Shown here: one piece after another, positions 54,336 through 64,000 of the stretch | Layout: every line of letters starts with the position of its first letter | Numbering within the stretch: position 1 is the first letter of the stretch | Source of the DNA: Mycobacterium heckeshornense | GTDB taxonomy: Bacteria > Actinomycetota > Actinomycetes > Mycobacteriales > Mycobacteriaceae | DNA: 64,000 bases | Direction of reading: 5' to 3' | NCBI RefSeq assembly: GCF_016592155.1 | Contig: NZ_AP024237.1 | Location: forward strand, 4,712,001 to 4,776,000 | Position numbers and translations under genes: made by a program | Notes under the pieces: model-generated | The model's database searches: none | The model's input: the letters and a program-made list of their open reading frames with translations, nothing else | What the model was told of the DNA's origin: nothing

Positions 54336-56054
54336 ATGGCACACACCACCGAGTCGGAGCCACCATCCATCGACATCAAACCTCGCAGCCGTGATGTCAC
54401 CGACGGTCTGGAAAGAGCCGCCGCTCGTGGCATGTTACGGGCAGTGGGCATGGGCGACGACGACTTCGCCAAGCCGCAGATCGGCGTCGCGTCGTCGTGG
54501 AACGAGATCACGCCGTGCAACCTGTCACTGGACCGGCTGGCCAAGGCGGCCAAAGACGGGGTGTTCGCTGCCGGCGGTTATCCGCTTGAGTTTTGCACGA
54601 TCTCGGTGTCCGACGGCATTTCGATGGGCCACGAGGGCATGCACTTCTCGTTGGTGTCCCGCGAGCTGATCGCCGACAGCGTCGAAACCGTGATGCAGGC
54701 GGAACGCTTCGACGGCGTGGCGCTGCTGGCCGGCTGCGACAAGTCGCTGCCCGGGATGCTGATGGCCGCCGCCCGCCTGGATTTGGCCGCGGTTTTCCTC
54801 TACGCGGGCACGATCTTGCCCGGGCGAACCAAACTCTCCGACGGCAGCGAGCGCGAGGTCACGATCATCGACGCGTTCGAAGCGGTCGGCGCGTGCGTTC
54901 GCGGCCTGATGCCGCGCGAAGACGTCGACGCCATCGAACGCGCCATCTGCCCGGGCGAAGGGGCATGCGCAGGCATGTACACCGCCAACACGATGGCCAG
55001 TGCCGCCGAGGCGCTGGGGATGTCGCTGCCGGGCAGCGCGGCGCCGCCGGCGACCGATCGCCGCCGCGACGGGTTCGCGCGCCGCAGCGGGGAGGCCGTT
55101 GTCGAATTGCTGCGGCGCGGTATCACCGCGCGCGACATCCTGACCAAGGAGGCGTTCGAGAACGCGATCGCGGTGGTGATGGCGTTCGGTGGCTCGACCA
55201 ACGCCGTGCTACACCTGCTCGCGATCGCCAACGAGGCCAACGTCAAGCTGTCGCTGGACGATTTCAGCCGCATCGGGGCGCGGGTGCCGCACTTGGCCGA
55301 TGTCAAGCCCTTCGGGCGACATGTGATGGCAGACGTCGACCGGATCGGCGGGGTGCCGGTGGTGATGAAAGCACTGCTGGATGCCGGCCTGCTGCACGGC
55401 GACTGCCTGACGGTGACCGGCCGGACGGTGGCGGAAAACCTCGCGCGCATCGTTCCGCCGGACCCGGACGGCAAGGTGCTGAGGGCACTGGACACGCCCA
55501 TCCATCCGACCGGCGGAATCACGATCCTGTACGGATCGTTGGCGCCCGAGGGTGCGGTGGTCAAGACGGCAGGCTTCGACACCGAGGTATTCGAAGGTGC
55601 CGCAAGGGTTTTCGACGGTGAGCGGGCCGCATTGGATGCCCTGGAGGCCGGAACCATCAAGGCTGGCGACGCCGTGGTGATCCGCTACGAGGGGCCCAAA
55701 GGCGGTCCCGGGATGCGCGAAATGCTTGCTATCACCGGCGCCATCAAGGGCGCTGGCTTGGGTAAGGACGTGCTGTTGTTGACCGACGGCCGATTCTCCG
55801 GCGGCACCACGGGCCTGTGCGTCGGGCACATCGCCCCGGAAGCGGTCGACGGCGGGCCGATCGCTTTCCTTGCGGACGGCGATCGGATCCGGCTCGACGT
55901 CGCGCGGGCAACCCTGGACGTGTTGGTCGATGCCGATGAGTTTGCCTCGCGCCGTTCCGGTTTTACTCCACTACCGCCGCGCTACACCAGCGGGGTGCTA
56001 GCCAAGTACGTCAAACTGGTCGGCTCGGCGGCAACCGGAGCGGTCTGCGGTTAG
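54336..56054 (+). CDS. ilvD: Dihydroxy-acid dehydratase IlvD
   Basis: This 572-residue Fe-S dehydratase makes the 2-oxo acid precursors of valine, leucine and isoleucine. Candidate cluster cysteines are in [20 protein letters not shown] and [14 protein letters not shown], and the C-terminal active-site block [17 protein letters not shown] is intact. ATG 54336 begins the homologous region. The longer frame upstream crosses the divergent ricR gene. It diverges from ricR across 144 bases that contain the RicR operator, so copper could in principle affect it, although none is reported for ilvD. Confidence 0.96.
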   Translation: MAHTTESEPPSIDIKPRSRDVTDGLERAAARGMLRAVGMGDDDFAKPQIGVASSWNEITPCNLSLDRLAKAAKDGVFAAGGYPLEFCTISVSDGISMGHEGMHFSLVSRELIADSVETVMQAERFDGVALLAGCDKSLPGMLMAAARLDLAAVFLYAGTILPGRTKLSDGSEREVTIIDAFEAVGACVRGLMPREDVDAIERAICPGEGACAGMYTANTMASAAEALGMSLPGSAAPPATDRRRDGFARRSGEAVVELLRRGITARDILTKEAFENAIAVVMAFGGSTNAVLHLLAIANEANVKLSLDDFSRIGARVPHLADVKPFGRHVMADVDRIGGVPVVMKALLDAGLLHGDCLTVTGRTVAENLARIVPPDPDGKVLRALDTPIHPTGGITILYGSLAPEGAVVKTAGFDTEVFEGAARVFDGERAALDALEAGTIKAGDAVVIRYEGPKGGPGMREMLAITGAIKGAGLGKDVLLLTDGRFSGGTTGLCVGHIAPEAVDGGPIAFLADGDRIRLDVARATLDVLVDADEFASRRSGFTPLPPRYTSGVLAKYVKLVGSAATGAVCG

Positions 56055-56117
56055 GCCGCGCCGCGCCTTACCCGGCCGGCTGAACCCGGCCGGGTGGCGA
56101 ATCGGCGCCTGACCTAG

Positions 56118-56561
56118 TTACGCGTGCTTTGCTTCGTAGCTGCGTGCGCGCATGCCGAAGTACACGGCGGTCAGGCCCAGGACGGTTATCACCGCACCGG
56201 CAACCACATTCGACCAGATCATGCCGGCCGTCGGCGACACACCGTGCAAAACCCACGGCGCGACGATCAGCCACACACCGAACACCGGCAGCGTCCAGGT
56301 CATGCCGTGGGTGCGGTCTAGCGCCGACGCAAAGCAAAACGCCAGCACGGCGACGGCGATCCCGCAGATCAGGTCGTTGCGGGCCAGCGCTCTCGTCCCG
56401 GCGAACCCGACAACCCATGGCGACACGGCCGCGTAGATCCCGGTCAGCAGCGCCAAACCGAAGGTGAACTGCGCGGTCATTGACTCCGCGGCCCGCTCAT
56501 AGTTGGCGCGCAGAGCCAACAGATCCGGGTGTTGTTCGATTGATGGATGCACCGTACTCAT
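56118..56561 (-). CDS. SPW-repeat membrane protein (Rv0188-like)
   Basis: This 147-residue membrane protein has four hydrophobic segments after a soluble N-terminus (about 28 residues). It carries two SPW-type motifs, VSPWVVGF and VAPWVLHG, the mark of the SPW family. The function is not known. It corresponds to Rv0188, which follows ilvD on the opposite strand in M. tuberculosis. The 171 bases upstream to the next gene hold no evident repeat. Confidence 0.85.
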   Translation of the reverse strand: MSTVHPSIEQHPDLLALRANYERAAESMTAQFTFGLALLTGIYAAVSPWVVGFAGTRALARNDLICGIAVAVLAFCFASALDRTHGMTWTLPVFGVWLIVAPWVLHGVSPTAGMIWSNVVAGAVITVLGLTAVYFGMRARSYEAKHA

Positions 56562-56732
56562 TTTGTGACCTTTCTGTTATGCGGCAAGCCTTTTGGGCTT
56601 ACCGCAACCCATCCATCTGCCCCAAGATTACGCCCGTCGGTGTAACGCCAGCAACGAAAAGTGACCCGTGGTCACCACCCCCTCGACGTGCGCCGGCCCA
56701 CCCCGTAGCGTCAAGGAGCAGCGAGGTGAGAC

Positions 56733-57713
56733 ATGGATGTCGCGGATCGGCTCAAGCTCGACGTTCCGGTGGGCCAAGCAGGGATGGGCGGTGGCCTGGC
56801 GGGCGCGCCGCTAGCGGCCGCGGTCGCCAAGGCCGGTGGCCTGGGAACACTGGGGCTTACGACACCCACCGAGTTGCGCAGGTCCATTGATCAGGTGCGC
56901 GACGAAGCCCCGGGACGCGCCGTCGCGGTAAACCTCTTGTGGCCCTTCACCCGTCGCCGCCATGTGCGCGTCTGCGTCGAAGCCCGCATCGATGTCGCGG
57001 TGCTGGCCTTCGGCGGCGACCGCAGCCTGGTCGAGCATCTACACGACACGGGGATCTTCGTCTTTGTCATGGTCGGCACCGAAAGCCAAGCGCGACAAGC
57101 CATCGCATGGGGCGCTGACGGTCTGATTGCCCAAGGACGCGAGGCCGGCGGCCACCTGGTCGGCACCCTGCCGGCGCTGGACTTCCTGCGGCAGGCGCTG
57201 TCGGTGGCCGGGCAGCGTCCGGTGTTCCTCGCCGGCGGGATCGCCACCGGCACCGACGCCCGCGCCGCGCTCGCGGGTGGCGCCAGCGGTGTCATCGCCG
57301 GAACCAGGTTTTTGCTGACGCACGAGTCCAACGCCCACCCGGAGTACCAGCGCCGAATCCTCGATGCGGACCGGACCGTCGAAACCACGCTGTTCGGCCT
57401 GAGTTGGCCGTTGCGGCACCGGGTCGCGCCCAATGCCGCCACCCGCCGGTGGTGCCGCAGCGACGGGACCGCCAAGGCGCTTCCAGCCGCCCTCAACACA
57501 TGCAGTCGCGCGCTTGCAGTGCTGGGCTACCTCGACGCCGGCGCGTTGCTGCGATGGCAGTCAGCGCGGCGTCCGTGGTTCACGCCGCTGGCGCCGCTGG
57601 CGGGAATGCCCGATTCCTGGGTCGACTGGGCAGCGCTCTACGCCGGTGAGACGGCGCTGCGGATAACCAAAATAACCTCGGCAGCGCAGGCTCTGGCAGA
57701 GCTGACGCCGTGA
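56733..57713 (+). CDS. Nitronate monooxygenase / FMN TIM-barrel enzyme
   Basis: This 326-residue enzyme has the FMN-dependent TIM barrel of 2-nitropropane dioxygenases. FMN-binding stretches are QAGMGGGLAGAPLAAAV at the start, IAQGREAGGHLVGT and FLAGGIATGTDARAALAGGASGVIAGTRFLLT. These enzymes oxidise alkyl nitronates, or in other branches act as enoyl reductases. The C-terminal 90 residues (from RVAPNAATRRW) are less conserved. It follows a ribosome-binding GAGGTGAG. M. tuberculosis has no gene between Rv0188 and Rv0187, so it is an insertion here. It meets Rv0187 convergently with a 3-base gap. Confidence 0.88.
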   Translation: MDVADRLKLDVPVGQAGMGGGLAGAPLAAAVAKAGGLGTLGLTTPTELRRSIDQVRDEAPGRAVAVNLLWPFTRRRHVRVCVEARIDVAVLAFGGDRSLVEHLHDTGIFVFVMVGTESQARQAIAWGADGLIAQGREAGGHLVGTLPALDFLRQALSVAGQRPVFLAGGIATGTDARAALAGGASGVIAGTRFLLTHESNAHPEYQRRILDADRTVETTLFGLSWPLRHRVAPNAATRRWCRSDGTAKALPAALNTCSRALAVLGYLDAGALLRWQSARRPWFTPLAPLAGMPDSWVDWAALYAGETALRITKITSAAQALAELTP

Positions 57714-57716
57714 CGA

Positions 57717-58376
57717 CTAGCTGACCAACGCCATCGCGAAGCCGTCCCAATCCTTGGCCCCGACCGTTTGCAGCGCCGCGGCATCCAGTTGTGGGTGCTT
57801 GCCCATCAGCTCAATGGTCTGGCGCACCGCCTGCATCTGACGGTCCCCTGGCGCTGGCGTCACGACCTGACCGGCGCGAATGACGTTGTCCACCACGATG
57901 AGTGAGCCGGGTCGGGTCAGTCTTACCGCCCATTCGAGGTATGCGACATTGTTTTCCTTGTCTGCGTCGATGAATACCAAATCGAACGGTCCGCCGGTCA
58001 GGGTGGGCAGAGTGTCCAGTGCGGCGCCGACGATCACCTCCACTCGATCTGCAACACCGGCGCGCTCTAGGTTGCTTCGGGCCACCTCGGCGTGCTTCGG
58101 CTCGTATTCCAGCGTTACCACCCGACCTTCCCGACCTGCGCCGCGCGCTAGCCAGATGGTGCTGAAGCCGCCCAGCGTGCCGATCTCGAGAATCCTGCGC
58201 GCCCGCATCGCGCTGGCCAGCAAGAACAAAAACTTGCCCTGCTGCGCCGATACCGCGATGGGCGGCAACCCGGCAGCATTGCTCGCTTCCAGGGCCGCCC
58301 ACAGCGCCGGATCGTCACCGATCAGTGCGCCGTTCAAGAACTCGTCGACGTCGTGCGGACTCGGCTCTTGTCCCAT
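57717..58376 (-). CDS. O-methyltransferase, class I SAM-dependent (Rv0187-like)
   Basis: This 219-residue enzyme is of the caffeoyl-CoA/catechol O-methyltransferase family. It has the SAM motif [42 protein letters not shown], the metal-binding Asp in [19 protein letters not shown], and [13 protein letters not shown] 58376 ([14 protein letters not shown]) begins the homologous region. It diverges from mymT, and their shared intergenic stretch holds the RicR operator. The catechol-like substrate is unknown. Confidence 0.9.
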   Translation of the reverse strand: MGQEPSPHDVDEFLNGALIGDDPALWAALEASNAAGLPPIAVSAQQGKFLFLLASAMRARRILEIGTLGGFSTIWLARGAGREGRVVTLEYEPKHAEVARSNLERAGVADRVEVIVGAALDTLPTLTGGPFDLVFIDADKENNVAYLEWAVRLTRPGSLIVVDNVIRAGQVVTPAPGDRQMQAVRQTIELMGKHPQLDAAALQTVGAKDWDGFAMALVS

Positions 58377-58405
58377 GACCGCCAACATACTGGATTCGCC
58401 CACTC

Positions 58406-58435
58406 TTTACTATATACCCGTATGGGGTATATACT
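58406..58435 (+). promoter_or_regulatory. mymT promoter with overlapping RicR operator
   Basis: TATATACCC (58411-58419) and GGGTATATA (58425-58433) are perfect inverted arms around 5 bases, containing the ATACCC-N5-GGGTAT core. A -35-like TTTACT (58406-58411) and -10 TATACT (58430-58435) flank it at 18-base spacing, so a bound RicR would shut the promoter. Confidence 0.82.
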
Positions 58436-58499
58436 CCGCCCTAGCGGAACCACCGCTGGATTCTTGCCTTTCGCGGGAATCCCACGACGAATAGGGGTG

Positions 58500-58652
58500 A
58501 TGCCAATGGCGAGCTATGAGGAAGGCACCGTACTGACCTGTGGCCACGAGGGCTGTGGGTGCCGCGTTCGCATCGAGGTCGCATGCCACTGCGCTGAGGC
58601 CGGCGAGGCGTACCGCTGCACATGCGGCGACGAACTGGTCGCCGTCGGATAG
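58500..58652 (+). CDS. mymT: Copper metallothionein MymT
   Basis: This 50-residue protein binds several Cu(I) ions in a thiolate cluster and protects against copper. Seven cysteines lie at 14, 19, 21, 29, 31, 40 and 42, with the family pattern [19 protein letters not shown] and [12 protein letters not shown] 58500 and ATG 58506 are both possible starts, and GTG 58497 precedes them. It is controlled by the RicR operator at 58411-58433. The 35 bases to the bglS stop hold no strong hairpin. Confidence 0.93.
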   Translation: MPMASYEEGTVLTCGHEGCGCRVRIEVACHCAEAGEAYRCTCGDELVAVG

Positions 58653-58686
58653 CGCCCGCTGCGGTGGGGGCCGGGGCTTTGGTCGA

Positions 58687-60804
58687 TCAACGTCCGAACG
58701 TGCGCCCGGGAAGGCCGACGGTGGCCCTAAGCTCCGGCTCCGCCGCCGAAGCACCTACGGCCACGGCGTAGCTGCCCTCGTCGATGCGCCAGCTGCCGGC
58801 CCTGCCGTCGTAGCGGGCGAGGACTCGCGGATCGGCTTCGATGGTGACCCGGCGTGACTCGCCGGGCATGAGCTCGACACGCTCGAATCCCAGCAACCGC
58901 ACCCGCTGCCCATCGGGCGCTGCGGTCAAGTAGAGCTGCGGGACGTCGGCGCCGGCGCGCCCGCCGGCGTTGACGACGGTGAAACTGGCCGTGACGGTGT
59001 CGCCGCCGGTCACTGCCAAGTCGCGGTGCTCGAATCTGGTGTAGGACAGGCCATGACCGAACGCGAACATCGGGCTATGACCCTGCTTCGCGTACCACCG
59101 GTACCCGACCTCGGCTCCCTCACTGTAGTGAATTGTGGTCGGTGTCCCCCACGGAGCGCCCAGGCCGGGCAACTGCGGGCGCGGCGTCTGGCTGAGATCA
59201 CGCGGAAATGTGACGGGCAGCCGCCCGGACGGATTAGCGGCGCCGACCAGTATCTCGGCGATCGCCTGCCCCCCGGCCTGCCCCGGGTACCACGCTTGCA
59301 GAATCGCATTCACTTTCCCACGCCAGGGCATGGCCGTCGGGTTGCCGGTTTCGAGCACCACCACCGTGTTGGGCTGAGCCTCGGCGACGGCTTCAATCAC
59401 TGCGTCCTGCCCCCACGGCAAGAAAAGATCGGCATTGTCGAAGCCTTCTCCCTCGACGCGCACCGCGAACACCACGGCGATGTCTGCCCGCCGGGCCGTC
59501 AGCACAGCTTCGGCTGGGCTGAGCCCCGGGTCAAACTCAATGATCGTGTGCGGCAGCAGTTTTCGTAGTTCAGTCAGCGGACTGGAGGGCAGCAGATAGA
59601 GATTGCGGGCGCTACCCATCAGCCCCGGGCCACCGATCGGGATGACGGCGGCGTAGCCGCCGGGCGGGACGACGGCGCTCGAACCACAGCCGGCCGGCAC
59701 GCCGATCTGCGCGTAACCACCGATGACAGCGATACGTCCCGCCGACTCCGGTTCGATGGGGAGCAGGCCGCGGTTTTGCAGCAGCACGATTCCTTGTCGA
59801 GCGATGTCAAGCGCAATCATATTGTGGGCGGCCATATCTGGTGGCGGCATAGCTGCCCATTGATCGGCGCCGACCGCAAATATCGAACGCAGAATCCGGC
59901 GCACCATATCGGAGAGGCGTTGTTTGGGCACTTTGCCTTCGGAATAGGCGGCTCTGAGCTGGCCGGTGAATGCCTCTGCGCCCCAGAGTAATCGGTCAAT
60001 TTGTGCGCCTGATTCCTGGTCCAGGCCCTTGAGCGCAAACTCCCAGCTAGGGGTAGCACCCCAGTCCGACATCACCCAACCCCGGTAGCCCCAAGCGACT
60101 TTCAGTATGTCGTTGAGCAAAACGTCGTTTCCGCCCGCGTAGTCGCCGTTGACCTTGTTGTATGCGGCCATCACCGCGCCGGGTTGCGATCGCCCGATGG
60201 CGATCTCGAAGGCCAGCAGGTCGGATTCGCGGTGGGCGTCGGCGTCGATGACAGCGTCCAGCCAATGGCGGTTGGCCTCGTTACAGTTCAGCGAGTAATG
60301 CTTGATCGTCGAGACGACCCCCTGCTGCTGGATGCCGTTGATCGACTCGGCAGCGATCACGGCGCTCAGAAACGGGTCCTCAGAAAGGTATTCGAAGTTG
60401 CGGCCGTTGCGTGGGTCGCGGGCGAGATTGATGCCGCCCGCCAGGAGCACGTTGAATCCGCGACTGCGGGCCTCGCGGGCTATCGCCCCGCCTGAGGCGC
60501 GCGCCAGTGTGGGGTTGAAGCTGGCGGCCAATGCCAGGCCGGCCGGCAGCGCAGTCGCGGTGTCGCCCGGACGGTACCCGGGATTGGTGACGCCGAGGCT
60601 GGCATCGGTCATCAGCAGCGCTGGCACACCAAGTCGCGCGATGCCGGGTACGTATCCGGCGCTCATTGGAACGTCGGCCGGGATGCGCTCGTCGCGCACG
60701 GGCAGTAACTCGTTGGCGCCCATCACGCTTGCCAGCAACGAAAACCGCTCGTCGTCGGTCATTTCCGCCTCGATCTCGCGTGCGCGGGTGTCAGGGTCGG
60801 TCAC
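58687..60804 (-). CDS. bglS: Glycoside hydrolase family 3 beta-glucosidase BglS
   Basis: This 705-residue GH3 enzyme hydrolyses beta-glucosides. The barrel domain has the catalytic nucleophile Asp in GWVMSDWGA. A C-terminal sandwich domain follows, and the last 80 residues (from HRDLAVTGGDTVTASF) form a fibronectin-III-like domain. GTG 60804 (VTDPDTRAREIEAEM) overlaps the Rv0185 stop (GTGA), so it is translated with the upstream metallohydrolase and Rv0184-like genes. No signal peptide is visible, so the substrate is taken up or made inside. Confidence 0.92.
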   Translation of the reverse strand: MTDPDTRAREIEAEMTDDERFSLLASVMGANELLPVRDERIPADVPMSAGYVPGIARLGVPALLMTDASLGVTNPGYRPGDTATALPAGLALAASFNPTLARASGGAIAREARSRGFNVLLAGGINLARDPRNGRNFEYLSEDPFLSAVIAAESINGIQQQGVVSTIKHYSLNCNEANRHWLDAVIDADAHRESDLLAFEIAIGRSQPGAVMAAYNKVNGDYAGGNDVLLNDILKVAWGYRGWVMSDWGATPSWEFALKGLDQESGAQIDRLLWGAEAFTGQLRAAYSEGKVPKQRLSDMVRRILRSIFAVGADQWAAMPPPDMAAHNMIALDIARQGIVLLQNRGLLPIEPESAGRIAVIGGYAQIGVPAGCGSSAVVPPGGYAAVIPIGGPGLMGSARNLYLLPSSPLTELRKLLPHTIIEFDPGLSPAEAVLTARRADIAVVFAVRVEGEGFDNADLFLPWGQDAVIEAVAEAQPNTVVVLETGNPTAMPWRGKVNAILQAWYPGQAGGQAIAEILVGAANPSGRLPVTFPRDLSQTPRPQLPGLGAPWGTPTTIHYSEGAEVGYRWYAKQGHSPMFAFGHGLSYTRFEHRDLAVTGGDTVTASFTVVNAGGRAGADVPQLYLTAAPDGQRVRLLGFERVELMPGESRRVTIEADPRVLARYDGRAGSWRIDEGSYAVAVGASAAEPELRATVGLPGRTFGR

Positions 60805-61292
60805 CGCACACCTGCTTTCGCGTACACCACCCGCAGCACATGCCCAAGCTCCGGTCCCATCACCAGTTCGGACAGGGCGCACATGGTGTCGACGAAGTCC
60901 GGGCCATGAGGCGGCTGCGCCTGGCAGAGATGGTGTGCTATTTCATGCAAGACCACTAGCTCACGCATCGCCCAGTCGGCGGTGTCATGGCTGGGCACTG
61001 CGATAACGCCAGCGCCGTCATGGTTTTCATAGTGCGCGGCGGAAGCGGCACGCCGGGTCCGGACCTTCAGCGGCGGCAGCACTGGCCACCGGTGTTGCAC
61101 GCCTGGCAGGGCCAGCACGTCATCGACGTAGCGCTGCACCGCCGCAACCGACCCGAACCGCCCTTCCGGCGGCAGCGTCAGCTGGGTGCCGAAGAACTCG
61201 ACAACCCGCGATCCATGCTCGGCCGCCCGGTCGAACAACGTCCGGACGAAGTCCTCGGCGGCGTAGACCTTGGAGCGCTGCGTATCCCGCGT
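60801..61292 (-). CDS. TIGR04338-type metallohydrolase (Rv0185-like); probable ACG start
   Basis: This 163-residue protein has the zinc motif HEIAHH in LVVLHEIAHHLCQAQPP, typical of zincin metallopeptidases, and is otherwise uncharacterised. The homologous start begins with RDTQRSKVYAAEDFV. That stretch is in frame, and a strong GGAAGGAGG (61298-61306) precedes it by 5 bases. The codon at the expected start (61290-61292) is ACG, not ATG or GTG. The first canonical start downstream is TTG 61238, which would lose 18 conserved residues. The stop overlaps bglS and the gene follows the Rv0184-like gene by 17 bases. Confidence 0.82.
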   Translation of the reverse strand, partial: TRDTQRSKVYAAEDFVRTLFDRAAEHGSRVVEFFGTQLTLPPEGRFGSVAAVQRYVDDVLALPGVQHRWPVLPPLKVRTRRAASAAHYENHDGAGVIAVPSHDTADWAMRELVVLHEIAHHLCQAQPPHGPDFVDTMCALSELVMGPELGHVLRVVYAKAGVR

Positions 61293-61309
61293 GGCGGCCT
61301 CCTTCCGGA

Positions 61310-62059
61310 TCAGCGGTCCAACGCAGCCCGGGCCGCCGACAACTCCGGGGTGCTGCCGAGCCGCGCGCGCCGGCCAGCCCGGTCCCCCGCCCGCTGTGCG
61401 GCCGACGAATACCCCGCCGATGCCCGGTAGGCCTGCCAGGTGCCGCGCGCCCTCGATGCCCTGCGATAGTAGTCGCGTAGTTCAACCTCCTTGTCGCGCA
61501 GAGCGATCGCGGTACCGGGTAAACGCAAAGGGTCTTGTTCGGCTTCCTGGCGTGCCAGCCGACGGGCCTCAGCCAGCCGTTGACCCACCCGCGTGCCGAA
61601 TGCGAGCTGGAAGTTGAGCCGAGCCGTGATGGTCGGCGTCGGACGGTGCGCACCGGAGGCGATATAGGCGTCCGAGGCCCGCACCATCTGGACCACCAGG
61701 CTGGCGTAGAGGGTGTGGGTGGCATCGATGTCCTCGGCGAACCCGTAAGCGTAGACAAACGTGGAGTTCGACGCGACGTCACAGCGCACGTCGTTGGCGT
61801 GGGCGATCACCACGAACAGGTGCACATATGTCCGCAGCCCCTTGGTACCCGCCGTTCCGATAGTGATCGTGCGTTGGATCGGTGTCTGCGCGCGGGTGCG
61901 CTTATCGGCATGCGAACGGGCCACCGCCAAGTCGATGGACGTCGCCGTGGCCAGACGTTGTGCTGCGGCCATGAACGCCTCGGCCTCATGCGGGTTGTCG
62001 GTGCCCTCGGCCTGTCGCAGCAGGGCGGCGATTCGCGCCAGCATCTTGTCGTCGGTCAT
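61310..62059 (-). CDS. DUF2786-domain protein (Rv0184-like)
   Basis: This 249-residue protein has an N-terminal DUF2786 (MLARIAALLRQAEGTDNPHEAEAFMAAAQRLATATSIDLA) and a long helical, Arg-rich C-terminus. The function is unknown. It begins the three-gene unit with Rv0185 and bglS, and its 3' end lies next to the ribosome-binding site of the Rv0185-like gene. The zinc metallohydrolase next to it is the usual partner in mycobacteria, so a joint job is likely. Confidence 0.85.
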   Translation of the reverse strand: MTDDKMLARIAALLRQAEGTDNPHEAEAFMAAAQRLATATSIDLAVARSHADKRTRAQTPIQRTITIGTAGTKGLRTYVHLFVVIAHANDVRCDVASNSTFVYAYGFAEDIDATHTLYASLVVQMVRASDAYIASGAHRPTPTITARLNFQLAFGTRVGQRLAEARRLARQEAEQDPLRLPGTAIALRDKEVELRDYYRRASRARGTWQAYRASAGYSSAAQRAGDRAGRRARLGSTPELSAARAALDR

Positions 62060-62156
62060 ATCCGCCGCTCCTTTCCATCGCGTCGCTTCGCATCGTCGTC
62101 GGCTCCGATGACTGGCGCCAAACTACGGGATGGCTCTGACATTCCGGCTCTGCGAC

Positions 62157-63020
<864 letters not shown>

Positions 63021-63048
63021 TCAGATCGTCTGCGTAAGCTTTATCCGC

Positions 63049-64000
63049 GTGAGCCTGCTCACCGAAAGCCGCGACGGCGATTTCTCCGCCCAGGCTGAGC
63101 CCTACCGGCGGGAACTGCTTGCTCATTGTTACCGGATGACGGGGTCGCTGCACGACGCCGAAGATCTGGTGCAGGAAACCTATCTGCGGGCCTGGCAGGC
63201 CTATGACCGCTTCGAAGGCAAGTCATCGGTGCGGACCTGGCTGCACCGCATCGCCACCAATACCTGTCTGACCGCGCTGGAGGGCCGGCAGCGCCGGCCG
63301 TTGCCGAGCGGGCTGGGCGCGCCCAGCTCCGATCCCACCGCCGAACTGGTGGAGCGGACCGAGATCGCGTGGCTGGAGCCGTTGCCGGAATCCGCCGCCG
63401 ATCCGTCGGACATTGTGGGAGCACGCGAGTCGGTGCGGTTGGCGTTCATCGCGGCGCTGCAGCATCTGTCGCCCCGGCAGCGGGCGGTGCTGCTGCTGCG
63501 TGACGTGCTGCAGTGGAAGGCCGCCGAGGTGGCCGAGGCGATCGGCACCAGCACCGCCGCCGTCAACAGCCTGCTGCAGCGGGCCCGCGCCCAGTTGGAG
63601 ACCGTCGGCCCCAGCCCCGACGATCGATTGGCAGCGCCGGACTCGGCGGACTCCCAGGATCGGTTGGCCCGCTACATCGCGGCGTTCGAGGCCTACGACG
63701 TGGACCGGTTGGTGGAGTTATTCACCAGGGAGGCGGTCTGGGAGATGCCGCCGTATGCCGGCTGGTACCAAGGTCCACAAGCGATCGCCACCCTGATCCG
63801 CCGGCGATGCCCCGCACAGGCGGCCGGGGACATGCGACTGATCCCGCTGCTGGCCAATGGGCAGCCGGCGGCCGCGATGTACATGCGCGACGGTGACCGT
63901 CATCAGCCGTTCCAGCTGCAGGTGCTCGACATCACCGCGGCCGGTGTCAGCCGTGTGGTCGCCTTCCTCGACACCACGCTGTTCACCAAATTCGGTCTAC
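63049..64000 (+). CDS. sigG: ECF sigma factor SigG, 3' end beyond window
   Basis: The frame starts at GTG 63049 and runs open to the window edge, giving 317 complete codons. Region 2 is in YRRELLAHCYRMTGSLHDAEDLVQETYLRAWQAYDRF, and region 4 is in LSPRQRAVLLLRDVLQWKAAEVAEAIGTSTAAVNSLLQRAR. A SnoaL-like C-terminal domain (from LARYIAAFEAYDVDRLVELF) follows, as in the SigG/SigJ group. That extension is thought to control the sigma factor in place of an anti-sigma. It corresponds to Rv0182c. Confidence 0.92.
   Translation, partial: MSLLTESRDGDFSAQAEPYRRELLAHCYRMTGSLHDAEDLVQETYLRAWQAYDRFEGKSSVRTWLHRIATNTCLTALEGRQRRPLPSGLGAPSSDPTAELVERTEIAWLEPLPESAADPSDIVGARESVRLAFIAALQHLSPRQRAVLLLRDVLQWKAAEVAEAIGTSTAAVNSLLQRARAQLETVGPSPDDRLAAPDSADSQDRLARYIAAFEAYDVDRLVELFTREAVWEMPPYAGWYQGPQAIATLIRRRCPAQAAGDMRLIPLLANGQPAAAMYMRDGDRHQPFQLQVLDITAAGVSRVVAFLDTTLFTKFGL

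Overview
The window is high-GC actinobacterial DNA and almost certainly comes from a slow-growing, non-tuberculosis-complex Mycobacterium. Gene order and protein content match the M. tuberculosis block Rv0223c to Rv0182c read in reverse: aldehyde dehydrogenase, echA1, the Rv0221 WS/DGAT, lipC, Rv0219, Rv0218, lipW, Rv0216, fadE3, fadD4, pckA, Rv0210/Rv0209, trmB, Rv0207c, mmpL3, Rv0205, Rv0204c, Rv0203, mmpL11, Rv0201c, omamB/omamA, zmp1, Rv0192, Rv0191, ricR, ilvD, Rv0188, Rv0187, mymT, bglS, Rv0185, Rv0184, Rv0183 and sigG. These assignments rest on recognised sequence and order, not on a database search. No tRNA, rRNA, insertion sequence or CRISPR array was seen.

Positions 1-12,000 are accessory relative to M. 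tuberculosis. They hold the 3' end of an aldehyde dehydrogenase, a frameshifted polysaccharide deacetylase, a frameshifted D-amino-acid oxidase, and a two-gene cassette of a short adenylating enzyme (EhpF-like) plus an aldehyde-dehydrogenase-fold partner. A SnoaL-like protein, a TetR regulator with two matching operators, an acyl-CoA ligase with a small partner protein, an antigen-85-like mycolyltransferase, an isoprenylcysteine-methyltransferase-like membrane enzyme and a second TetR regulator follow.

Positions 11,600-32,100 form a lipid-metabolism neighbourhood: crotonases, acyltransferase, three further acyl-CoA ligase or dehydrogenase genes, WS/DGAT, three esterases and a hot-dog dehydratase. 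It is interrupted by insertions not present at this place in M. tuberculosis: an amidohydrolase, a frameshifted CoA-transferase, two HSP20 chaperones (one the 18-kDa antigen type), an alpha/beta hydrolase, and a SoxR-controlled SDR/QueA-like pair. It ends at a strong bidirectional hairpin terminator against pckA.

Positions 32,100-51,400 are the cell-envelope core: two degenerate dynamin-like GTPases, trmB, a NYN-domain protein, the essential trehalose-monomycolate exporter MmpL3, the haem-related Rv0203/MmpL11 pair, the Mce-accessory proteins OmamA and OmamB, and the Zmp1 metalloprotease. The M. tuberculosis genes Rv0193c-Rv0197 are absent between zmp1 and the L,D-transpeptidase.

Positions 51,400-64,000 hold an L,D-transpeptidase, an MFS exporter, the copper regulator RicR and, 4 kb away, the copper metallothionein MymT. 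Both lie next to the same ATACCC-N5-GGGTAT operator. Branched-chain amino-acid synthesis (ilvD), a beta-glucosidase operon, monoacylglycerol lipase and the start of sigG complete the window.

Three genes carry single-base frameshifts inside homopolymers, and two or three lack a canonical start codon at the expected place. These are either assembly errors or real decay and should be resolved before calling the genes functional.
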